From NCBI RefSeq assembly GCF_964204645.1, contig NC_134029.1, positions 7,086,001 to 7,150,000 of the forward strand: DNA of 64,000 nucleotides, given 5' to 3'. Position numbers and translations under genes: made by a program. Of the stretch, positions 35,267 to 47,000 are shown piece after piece (within the stretch, counting starts at the first letter, position 1; each line of letters starts with the position of its first letter). The DNA comes from Tubulanus polymorphus (lineage: Eukaryota > Nemertea > Palaeonemertea > Tubulaniformes > Tubulanidae). The notes under the pieces are model-generated. The model was not told where the DNA came from. It searched no databases and worked only from the letters and a program-made list of their open reading frames with translations.

Positions 35267-35561
35267 CACTTCTTAATTAACATAAAACGGTAACGTAAAT
35301 TCTATATGTATACATGTAGTACGGAGTTACATATATATGATAACAAGTCAATATATGAATATATTTACCCTTCCAGAAGATAAATGCCGTTACAGGTTTA
35401 TTTTGACAAATTCATTGTCTTGCAAAGGTAATATCAGTACTATGAGCTAAGATATGAGTAATAATATACACGAGTATGTCACGTTAATCGGAGTATAATA
35501 TTGTACCTTGGTTTTTCCTCATAGTAGGCCTCGACTGGGAATCACGAGATATATTTAAGTT

Positions 35562-35614
35562 TTCGTAGTTTATAGATATTATTTCTACACACACGCACAC
35601 GCACACGCACACGC

Positions 35615-35646
<32 letters not shown>

Positions 35647-35710
35647 TAGACCAGCGTGTGACTGTCGCTGTCGTCGGACGACACCACGTCAATAAATCAT
35701 TCAACATTTT
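35562..35710 (+). repeat. Duplicated GPCR 3' flank, copy 1 part a, with poly(A) signal
   Basis: TTTCGTAGTTTATAG, a (CA/CG)n tract (about 35588-35646), GCGTGTGACTGTCGC, GACACCACG and AATAAATCAT (poly(A) signal 35691-35696). The same blocks recur at 36445-36550 without the CA expansion. AATAAA at 35691 is the first good signal after the GPCR stop and may end its transcript. Confidence 0.6.
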
Positions 35711-35825
35711 ATTCGTAGAGGAGCCGTGTTAACCGGGTGTAGAATACAGACCTGCCAACCCCAGAAATATGTTGTCAGTACAGATTTTTTTGTACAGAGT
35801 TTGTCAGTATTTTCTTGAGTTTTGC

Positions 35826-36001
35826 GATAACACGGAGGAGATTTGGCCCGTGCCAAAGTGGCACGGATCAGGCCTGAGCCAAATTTGGCCCGTGCCTAAT
35901 TGGAGCGCGCAAACCACTCATTTGATACTAAACAATGTTCAAATGCAATCCATTGTCCCGTGCTAAAATTTGGCTAGGGCCTGGTCCGACATTTTTGGTC
36001 G
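35826..36001. mobile_element. Diverged or truncated copy of the 32985-33490 MITE
   Basis: Shares CACGGAG-GATTTGGCCCG, GGATCAGGCC, CCTAATT, AAACCACTCA, GATACTAA and a final TTTTTGGTCG with the 504-bp element, but lacks the (TA)n core and clear terminal repeats. It lies inside copy 1 of the duplicated 3' flank. Confidence 0.6.
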
Positions 36002-36300
36002 AATTAACTAGTTAACGTATAGGTACTACTCTCGTCTCGTTGCATTTTAAATATTTTGTGAGCGCGTGTCCGCCCGTCAAAGTCATATTTGATAAGGTTT
36101 GCTTAACAATAGTGAATAGCTGCTGTTCGGACAGATTCTACTAAACGCATCATCAATGTACTATCTTGATCATCGTACGATCGACTTTCGTCTTGGTACC
36201 CGGAAAAAATATGAACAAGAAATACATTTATGAAGCGTGGGATTTCTGAGTATTCTAGACTTAAAGAGTAGAAGAGTACTTTTCTATTCGAAAGACATAC

Positions 36301-36400
36301 CCATTTCCTTACCCAAGAAGGATAAATTTCGATTTTGATTAAATTTACTAATTGAAGCTTATTTTTGATACGTATACAGTTACAGTCAGTCCACATTGAT
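36301..36400 (+). repeat. Duplicated GPCR 3' flank, copy 1 part b
   Basis: CTTACCCAAGAAGGATAAAT, TTCGATTTTGATT, TTTTTGATACGTA and AGTCCACATTGATCTA match 36557-36683 in order, with small indels. Confidence 0.55.
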
Positions 36401-36444
36401 CTATCGCTTGATGGTACGCAGTATTGGCTTAAACTGCTTTATTT

Positions 36445-36683
36445 TTCGTAGTTTACAGAATATTCTATATTCTGGTCCTACACATTAGTCGACCGGCGTG
36501 TGACTGTTCGCAGTCGTCAGACACCACGAAAATAAATCATCAAAAATTCTACAGGTCCATATGCTTACCTAAGAAGGACAAAATTTGATTTCGATTTCTT
36601 AAAGCTATTGACTTTTTGAAAAACTTACTCTTGATTTAAACTTCTTTTTTTGATTCGTACATACAGGAAGTAGTCAATATTGA
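36445..36683 (+). repeat. Duplicated GPCR 3' flank, copy 2 (parts a and b contiguous)
   Basis: Part a 36445-36550 (GCGTGTGACTGTTCGC, GACACCACG, AATAAATCAT) is followed directly by part b 36557-36683. In copy 1 the two parts are separated by about 590 bases that include the MITE relative, so that copy was probably interrupted after duplication. Confidence 0.55.
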
Positions 36684-36883
36684 TTTAGGAAAAACGGATT
36701 GCCGAAAACAGCGAGTAGACGTAAAAAGGAAATGTTCGGTTCATTAACACGCAGTCCCTTAAGTCAAAGTCCGTCATAACACCATCCTTTTTCATGCCAC
36801 TGCGCGCCTAACGCCAACATTTTACAGAGAACAAATTTGCCCGATCTAACTCGAATTCAATGAAAATACCATTCTTTGCAAGG

Positions 36884-36918
36884 CCATGGACGTATAAACT
36901 AGTTTTATACGTCCATGG
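36884..36918. repeat. 35-base near-perfect palindrome
   Basis: CCATGGACGTATAAA and TTTATACGTCCATGG are exact 15-bp inverses around a 5-base centre. It lies in the gap between the convergent GPCR and furin 3' ends. Confidence 0.75.
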
Positions 36919-37237
36919 TAAGGCTAAACAAAAATGATACATTGTTTCTTCGCAACGGCCGGGTCATATTTGTAAAAGATAATATACTATTTGTAATCAA
37001 TTCATTTCTATAGCTGCCGGGTCTGTTAAATCAGAAATGATCACGATTATTTTTAAGTAAGTGTACAGGGTAAATAGTTGGCCGGCCGGATCAAGTTTTA
37101 AGCCCAGCAGAGCGAAGAAAACAAGGTATCAATACTTTTTTTAGCCTAACGCCAATTTCGTTATATCGTCATGTTTTCCGTTGGTCCAACAGCGGCATTA
37201 TAAAGGACTTGTACTCTACTTCCAAAGAACATCAAAG

Positions 37238-37728
37238 TCAATTTATTACTACATCACCATTTATGCCACTCGAACCTTTACTTAAAATGTCTACGTCGCC
37301 TATAGGAGTAACAACATCGCCTATATGAGCAACAACATCGCCTACATGATCAACGACGCCATCATTATTTATGACAACAGCATTATCTGTGACGTCATCA
37401 TTATCCGAGTTGTCCGCCTCCTCGTCGTCGGTATTGAGAACGTCGTATTTGACGGTGTTATTTTCAACTCGATTCTGAGAGTTTCCGAACAGCTTTCGCC
37501 GTTCGTCTTTGAATTGGAAAATGAGAAACAATACAATGGCGAATAAAGCGATGACAAACAGCACGCTACCGACAATGTAAAGACCTATAGCTTTCGATCG
37601 GATCGGGCGGCATGCATTCGTACGAAATTCGACCATTCCAACGTGCGTTAGTTTTACGTATTTAACTGTGTTAGACGGACATTCACTTTGGCAAAGGGCG
37701 TCCAGCAGAACGTAACCGTTGTAACATG
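37238..37728 (-). CDS. Furin: Furin exon 14: Cys-rich end, transmembrane helix and cytosolic tail
   Basis: Acceptor [28 protein letters not shown], then helix [20 protein letters not shown] continuing to about residue 683, a basic stop-transfer (KDERRK), YDVL, the acidic cluster, and a run of about eight-residue repeats around G-D-V-V-x-x-[VI]. TGA at 37238-37240. A minus-strand AATAAA (37242-37247) overlaps the last codons; another lies at 36438-36443. Confidence 0.92.
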
Positions 37729-40700
37729 CTGAAAAAAACAAAGATTAAACTCGTTCAAAGCAAAGGTAAAGTGACTTAGAGGCAAGCGGGTTTTACTTCG
37801 AGTGTTGGCTGTCAAGTAAACTGAAAGAATAAGTGGTTGTAATATAACTAATGAACACGTTATATTTAGCAAATTATCGGATGGAAAAGAATTCCAGAGA
37901 AAGAAAGCATAGAAAATATACATATAGCAACACAATGAAATCGAGGGTTAGTTCTCACATCACACGTATCACACACGCTCATACAAAATATTTAGCATCA
38001 ACAGTAAGACATATTTGGCACATTCAATACTAGGGGACACTCGAAAAAATGTATGTATAATCATGCTCACAAATCAAAATTTTCCAAGCTTTTCAAAAAA
38101 AGGTTTCAAACACATATTTCTACATGGTAACTTCGGGCCAATTTTCCCACTCAAAATTAATTGATGACATTTGCGGATCTCTGATCAATTCGATTAGAAG
38201 CAAAATCTTTAAAACTAGATCCATTGTCATGCTATCCGCCAGCTATATATGCTATGGCAAAATCCAATAAGTCAAAAACTATGGAACTGGTTCCACAGAA
38301 CACACGAAAATGTACAACACTGAACACTACAAGGATAAACGTGGAAAAGGCACGGATTCATGCAGCCAGTTCCACTGAACAGTTGATGATTCAAAATGTG
38401 TGCATTTCTAATTGGAATCAGAATTGTCGTTAACCAGGTCGATTTTGAATCAACAATATCATATAATTAGATATATCATTAGAGTAACAAAATACATGCG
38501 TTGTCTGGAATTTTACCTGTATCGGGTTTATAACGTGGAAGTTCAATTCAGTTCACGACGAACAAAGAACAGCGAGTAGAACAGCGAGAGCGCCAAAACT
38601 TGTCAGATACGCAACATTCATCACGCAGAAAAATACACCGTAATCAGGATTGCACAAAGCCCACGACCGCTCTTAGTTAAGAATGGGTAAAACTGACACA
38701 ATCGCAATGGAATTTAATATTGGTTCACTGAAATCCCTAGAGAGCATGAGGTACAGACCCTGGCACTATAGCCATATACGACAATTCATTATACACATTT
38801 CAATCGAGATTTTTTTCGTCGACATTAACTTTAGAACAAGAAAATAGCAAGAAAAGCAACCATAACAACCAGGATAAGAGTTATCGATATTTATTACAGA
38901 TTTACATGACTTGCACCATGAGGAACCTTACAGGACGAAAAAGAGTTGTTCATCATTTACAAAATCAATCCTTTAAATGAAATGTCAATAAACATCTTAA
39001 GATTGTAATAATTATATCAATATAATAATATGGTAATAATAATAATTAAATAGTAATATAAATAAGACCCCTGAATTCAATAAAATGAACGCCCGAAAGG
39101 CAAGTCAACAAATAACTTGTGCTCTAACGAAGATTTATGCTATTGATATGGATAGTTTTTTCTCAAACGAACCCTAGAATTCAGAGGAGACGACTCATCA
39201 TCGTATAAATTAATGCGAAAGATTATTCTCTCGGGTATTGTCAAACGAACATTCTATTATTATGACATATATCGTTGTACATGAAGTTCATACGCGTAAC
39301 ATACGAGGACAGATAACAACTATACACGATAAATATTACATCATCATCATCATCGGGTGGAAAATTTATAGCCAAAATCTATTGCATATTTCAGGTTATT
39401 GTTATCATCGTTTATGGCATATAAATCCGTTCATTGCAGTATTATGACATATATCAAATTACTTCTAGTTTTTGCGGCACAGTTGCACATACAAAACGAG
39501 GGTTGGCACCCCTTGATAGCAGGGGCGGATCCAGGCTGGAAGAGAGGAGGGTTCACCTCATGCGAAAAGGGCACTTTATAGTCTTGGCGGGTGCCCTGAA
39601 GAGCGCAGCAGGTATGAAGCCTTCGTAGCCAGAGCCGTCGGAAGGGATTTTTCAGTGGCGAGGCTTATTTCTGAAGGAGGGGGGGGGTCTTTTTGAAAAT
39701 TCAATCGCCGGAGATGCGTTTTGGGGCCATTTCACGGTCTCATTCACAGAAGCATGAGAAGTCGTGAGCCAACCACCTAGTACAGAGAACAACGAGTTGC
39801 TACACGGTACAGCGTGCTTTTGAAAAAAGCATAACAAATTTTTTGTTAAGCAAAAAAGTGGGGCGGCTTTAGCCACCCCTGCCACCCCATTCCGACGGCC
39901 CTGGTAGCGGGGTCTGAGGCCCTCCCCCGGTAAATTTTGAACATTTAGGCACATTTTTATAGAATTTCGTGCATCTAATTAGATCGAGATCAGTATAGCA
40001 GTTAAGACGCATATATCAAATAGATTCGATCAGAAAGGGTACTTGATCAGAAAAGAACTTCCCTTTGGGTCGGCCCCCTCGATACGCAGTAGTGACTGAA
40101 ACTGCTGGTATCCAGTACTTTCCCAGTATGCAGGTTGACCTGTACGCAGTAAGCGTGTTAAATTAGACTGGTCGTTTCAATATCATCAGAACACATCTGA
40201 ACATTAGAATGAGTAATCAGTAGGCAGTCAGCACTTTAAATAGTTAGCGGAACCTCATATAGACAGAAAAGTTTGTGAAATGAATCCATTATCTCTATAA
40301 CTCTCTTAACCAGTATTCAGGAAATATGTACCGGTATTCATTCGAGTATTGTAGGTTTTCGGGTGCCAACCCTCATAAACTGGGCCGTTCTTTTTTTCAA
40401 ACAGCGACTTACTATACTGCGGGAATCATCTCTGAATATTAATTATCAGGTACGTACATAAATCCACAGTAACAACGATAAATATATTCACAAATTTGGG
40501 TAGACCTACGTAAACGGGCCCGGGATTATCAAAAAAGTTCGAAAATCTGGCATAGTTACTTAAACCGAATACTTGCATATATTCAATTGTATTATACCAA
40601 AATATTCTCGACGTCTGTCATGTTGCTGAACATCATTTCCAGTTTCAACGGTATAAAAACTGACAATCTCATCGATAATCCCAAAAAGAACAACGGGTAG

Positions 40701-41018
40701 ACGACCGCCATTATATCATAACTCCACCCTAAATAGTCCATAATCATGCAAATATTTCGAGGTGGTAATAATAACATTCGGTGAGTACAAAATAGTACAC
40801 AATAGTACACAATATATATGTATATATTATATACATACATTGTGTGTGTTCTACAATGAATTGTTACGGATGTAAAGGGTAGTGATAAAATCTACAGTAC
40901 AAAACTACGTAAAATATCGTTTCTGTGTGCTACGTTTTTTTTTCTCATTTTGTTCATATTGGCTACGCAATTTCCCGGGGGCATTACTCACATAGTATAA
41001 CACCATCATTGCCGCATT

Positions 41019-41081
<63 letters not shown>

Positions 41082-44000
41082 ATATATTCATAATACGTAA
41101 AATAATTACATTTCATCATTCAATTTTGTCATTAAATAATAAATATCTTTTATCAAAATAACACTACATAATATCGGTAATAATAAGAAAATGTTCCCTA
41201 GTTATGTGTGTGTGTATAGGGATTGAAAATAAACGTCGTGCAAAAAAGGTCTTTATTTCGATTCTTTTGCGAAAATAAATGCACCCTTTATCGAGGATTT
41301 TTTCTTCGTTTAAAAAAAAGAAGTTTTTATCAAAAAAGAATTTCACACGTGAACGTTCGACGTCATTCGATCAGAAGACTGGCAACAAATGTATTCAGAA
41401 ATTAAGATTAACGCACTCTATGAAAAGAACCTGCATTTTGACTTCAAAAAACCACACTTTTTCAAAAGTCCAAACGATTTCTTAGTATCTACGTTTAAAC
41501 CCGACACAACCACGCGCGATAGCATGCTATGGTGATCGTGAATTAGTCCTCACTATCCCTGAGTACTTCGCTATTGTACCGAAAACAAATTAAAAAGTTC
41601 GATTTAAAAATAAAACATATTAAAAAAATAAAAGTCTCATCATGGCGTTATATCCATTCATCAAACATTCACCTAAAACGAAGTATAAATATGCCCATCC
41701 AAACTACGAAGACACGTTAAACAGAAACTGACGAAAATTTCAAAACGAAACTAACTACGTTGTACAAGAAATCGCGGGTGCATCACGAAACTACGTAGTA
41801 CAAAACGCTGCAAAATCAATACAATTCAAAACTGAGAGGTCCCAGTCTGAATACGAAACAGCCTTTACCCGATCATATCGCTAATAATTAACAATGGTAC
41901 TAAGATACTGAATCATAGTATCGCTAATTACTCCAAGACTAGAACCTAACTGATGCACAAAGACGATTCTTCAGCTGCCATTATTGAACATATTATAATA
42001 TTAATACTACAAAGTTGCCATACTGTCCGCACTTGTTTAGCTGTGACTCTAGAACTTGGGCCCTGTTGTGCTGTCATGACTTTAATACAAAGCAGTTGTA
42101 AATCTTATAGTCATAAGTTGTCAGATAGGCTAGACAACCAAAATGAGCTTAGACTGCCTGGGGCCAGTTGCATAGTCATGGCTTAGACCAGTCAAAGACC
42201 AACTTAGTTCTATAGCTAATCTAACAACTTAAGACCAGTCTTAAGATTTAAGACCACTTTTGGACTTAAGTCATGACTGTGCAACTGGCCCCTGGTCTTA
42301 AGTTGTTTAGATTGGCTACAGAACTAAATTGGTCTTAGACTGGTCTTAAGTCTAAGCCATGACTGTGCAACTGGCCCCAGGTCTTAAATCTAAGCCATGA
42401 CCACGCAACTGCCCCCTGGTGGCATTGAGAGACACCCCTACATAAACCATGGAAGTCCGGTTTCGAATCCCAATGAGGACACATGCGGTTTTGCCAGGCG
42501 GATACTAAGTTAAGGAAGTAGCTTATTAGGATACAGTTTTTTTTAAGCCTTCGTCTCAGTAAATAAACGCTGACCCCCTTGTCCACTGCATGTCGGAGGC
42601 CCAAGAGCGGATGAATAGAAATATACCTTTTGAAAATGACCACCACCAAACGCAAGAACTGACAGGTGGAGAATTAAAGCTGTGCCAAATATGCCCTACA
42701 CATGACGTCCATTTCACACTCACACAGAATCCATATGTGAGATTCATCAGTTAACTAAGGAAACAATGAACATTCTTTGACTAGAAAATTAATCGGTAAG
42801 GACAGGATAATTCTACCTATTGGCAATCAAGATCGGCAATAGCGAAGCCAGAAGTTCGATATGAAAATAGCGCATTCATGCCAGCGACGGTCGCGGAAAT
42901 GATATCTTCTTCACTTTCAAATTAAACCACGGAAATGCAGCCAATCCCTGCTCCAAACTCTTTCTACATCTACTGCATATGCATACAAATCAGCTACCAG
43001 TCTATATAATTTCCCACTAGTTAGTGTATCTAACAGGAGTATGCAAATTTAGCGAAGAGTATATTGTGGGTTTTTTGAAGTCAACAAGCCCGGTGTAATA
43101 GAGGAAATCAGTAATAAAAAAATTCAAAAAATCAAGCTCATAGTGAGGGAAAAAGTGTGTGTGACCTTTATATAGTCGATATTGATAGAACATTCACCAG
43201 GTATTCTTCCTAACGTACATTATATATGCTAAATACAGATATCATAAACATGGATATCTATTAACTGGGTGGGCCACAAAGATAACAATTGCTATCCGTG
43301 ATTAAATAGGCTAATAATAATGAGCACTTTCAGTAATCAGTAACAAACATTCTCAGTAACATTTTAACGCATGAAACAAAAATGTTCAAATCATCGAACA
43401 AATTAAACTTGAAAATGTCTCTTGCTGAGTTGAGTATTGTTAAATGCTAATTGGACATTTACATGGGACATTCGAAATATTGCCGTCACAAAAAAGATTT
43501 CAATCTTATCTAGATATTACGAGAGTGAGTCCAACTTCAATTGTGGACCCAACTGGCACTCATAAGTGATTTGAATGTTGAAATAAGCAGCTTAATGGGA
43601 AATGAATTAGTAGAAACAAGTCTATTTTAATGGTTATCTTTTTGATGGGGTGAATTAGCAGTTAACTACACTCAAATTGTAGTGCAATGTAGGCAGGTCA
43701 ACTGACGTATACTTAAATGCATATAGAATACGATTTCTATTCCGGAAACCGGATGAATTCCGTTGGTCCCAAATAGTCAAATTAATCAGTAGACTTTTGC
43801 CTTGCATCGGAAGCTGCCCCGGAAACAGAAGAACAAGAATTCGGGAAAGTAATTAAAATTCTACTGGGAGGGTAGTATCTAGTTGGATGGCCAAGTTTTT
43901 TGAATCAAAAAACTATCCGCAATCGGTGGAATCGAATAGGTTCCATATATTCTCGATTTTGACCTGGTGAATGTTTCCTAAAAAGAGGTCTATAGCAACT

Positions 44001-47000
44001 AAACAGAGCATAGTTTCATAACATTAGGAATGTATATCCTCGTTGAAATACATAACGTACGTAATATATATCAAATGAAATAAATAAAGCTCTAGCGATA
44101 AAATATATATATAATTCATATACGCAATAAATATCAAACTCGTGGAATGTTTTGACGACAAATTCCCAAAACCATGAACAGTAACAGGCACCAACCTATA
44201 CATGTAGTGTTGTCAGTATGCATATGGGCGCAGTTGGCGCTGCCGTTCCACGTGTGGTTTTTACTCTGCGGGTGAACCGGCGTACCGTGTATAACTAACG
44301 TCCATTCTTTCAATTCGGCTGCAACGTAGAAATGAGAAAGAAATTTTCAATTTTGCGAGAGACAGAAATTCGATGAATTAACGTTTTACATATATACAAC
44401 ATGCGTTACATAGAAAAAGAAAAAACTTCATTATTCACGATATTTGCCAGAGAAGAACTTTTGCATTTCCCTATATTTTCTTAATGGAAATTTCAAGAAC
44501 GAAGATTGAATACGTTTCAAATATATGTAGTTGCATCAGCAGCAAATCCAATAATTTGTACTTATGCAGAAGTGTTCGCAAAAATTTCATCAATTGCTCT
44601 GGCACAAGAATTATCTTATAGGTATAAATACGAATTTGATATATATGGTATGAAAGATGTGTAAAAAGAAGCTTAGAATCCGTGGCTGAACAGAACGTAA
44701 TAATAACAATCATAGATGAACTGGATTTAAAACTAGTTATGAAAATACATAGCACGAAAACAATACTCGTATACAGAAATCAAAGCGTTGCACTCGTCAT
44801 AACTATACGCGAAGAATAACGAAGCTACTTGTAGTGTTGAAGTGGTGGAACGCGAGGTGCGCAAAAACCAAAAACCAAAAACCAAAATTCAATATCAGCT
44901 GCCTCTGAATAACGTCTGAAACAATTTTCTAGATGAAGTCATACCGTAGTAGTAGCACATATAGATCATCAATTTAAAATACAACATCGAATCTTTGTAA
45001 TATGAAAACACAGAAGCATGCTAGTATTCAACAAAGACTGCATATAGATATAGATACACTGAACATGTACAATAATTCATCCTTGCCTTTGTCATCATCG
45101 CGGCCATGATTAGATACTTTACTAAAAGGCGTATTTTTCTTGCGACCACAGTTTACGTGGACCTTTGTGGGGCTATAAGGCTTTGAAACCTTTGTCTCCG
45201 ACAAAGTTTCTTTTTGCCCCGAAGGCGAAGAAGAGTGAGAAGTTTTATTTGGCGTAGGTCGATTCATACGAGGAGTTTGAACAGTGGCAGTAGTTCGCGC
45301 TTGGGTTTTGGTACTGGTGGCAGTGGTCGTAGTGGTGGTAAACCGCGCGTCGGTGCCATACATAACCAAATGCCACTCCTGTAACTTAGCTGAACGGTCT
45401 GCAAGAGAAATAACAGACGATGCTTAAAAGAACATCGTCACCAAGACTGGAGCAAGAACTTAGCCCGGACACCTCGAGGAGAACCGAGATTACGAAACAA
45501 AGGAGAACCAAGATTATGCCGTGTTGCTTCAAGAAATTCCTGTATTTACCCATCCGTAATCAACTGCCGCTTAATCATAATTCTAAGTAGGATGCTATGG
45601 TAATTTTTTACTACAAAAAACCAATCAAACGATGGAATTTTGTCAAATACTCTTCAGTCTGTTTAGTATAATTACTCTTCTAGCTGCAAGCGGCACAACG
45701 CATGCCACTGAAGACGTTAGTCATCTTTTTGCGCATCTCTAGTGAGTTAACGATTCATAACGTAAACCTGATGCAAGGCCGATGCGCATTCCCCTTAAAG
45801 TACATCTCAGCTAAATACCAAATATCAAAATCAGGGGTCAATTGCTCATAAGATGGTTGGAGTTAAATTATGGACAAATACCATGGTGACGATGCAATTT
45901 TAATTGTCAGTATGAAATCTATCCACCAGTAACTTAAGCCAACTTTTGAACAACTGACCCGAAAATAAGATTCTGCAACAATCTGAAATTTGTAAGCGAC
46001 TACCAGTAATTCTGTCAAATTGTTTGAAGTAGGACCATGACGTACGTATATCATAACTAGTTCAAAGTATGAAATCACAACACGAAAAATGCTAGTATCA
46101 CTCAGTGGTGAAATAGAGAGGAGAATAGAATCACAGCAGTGCGCTGATTTATCAATATCTTACAACAGAATGAGGGAAATTATGTTGCAAGATGATAGAG
46201 ATACGTGTACACAAGAGTAAATAATGGCTTATCGAAGGACATTAAGCCCAAGGCCAAACACTACAGTGATTTAGGAATTTTCTCCCGTCGTCATAAGATG
46301 CTAGAAATTTCGTCGTTAAATTCTGATAATCTACGTACAAGCGTTGTCGCCGTTTTCGACTTCTAACGTCCACGTTCCGTGCGAAAACTCGCCCCAGCTG
46401 TGAGTAGTCATAAATGCCCAACCGGTGAATCCTTCGTTCGACGTGTCGCGTATGCGTCTGGCGAGCAGCGTCGAACGCGTGCCCATCGGCGATGTCAGGA
46501 AGATTTGCATTTCACCGCGTCGGTCGGACGTCATCGTCACACGAGCTTGCACGTGCTCCAAATACAAGACGGGATGGTCGGTTTCGTTGCATCCATTCGA
46601 GTAAACGTGGAACTTCTTACGCGTCGATACTTTAATCGATCTGAATTCATAAACGTTTATAGAAATTTTACTAGTTTGAAATGCGAAGATGTACCCGGGT
46701 GCTATACAAATACTTAACATCATCATAAATTCAAAGTCTGCTACTATTGCCCCTGTGAGATATCTCACAATAATGGGAGTGCTACCATTGCTACTGTGAG
46801 ATATCTCACAGTACGCTACCATTGCTACTGTGACTTATCATTAGCGAATATTTTTTTGTCGCTGCTCGTAATTCCTTCAATAGCAAATATGAGATATTGC
46901 CCAATTGCAACCTTTGGGAGTGGCAAATCAACTTATAATAGTGGTAACAAGGCACTGTCTCAGACAGTGAGTGATATATAATGATAGTTACTTATTAATA

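Larger units (their letters stand above)
37729..44195 (-). other. Furin intron 13B/14, about 6.5 kb
   Basis: No coding exon seen. Holds nested hAT-like elements (39.5-39.95 kb), a (TA)n tract (41024-41086), a foldback cluster and a SINE-like piece (42.06-42.6 kb). No further Cys-rich repeat exons could be found here, so the short Cys-rich region appears real. Confidence 0.6.
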
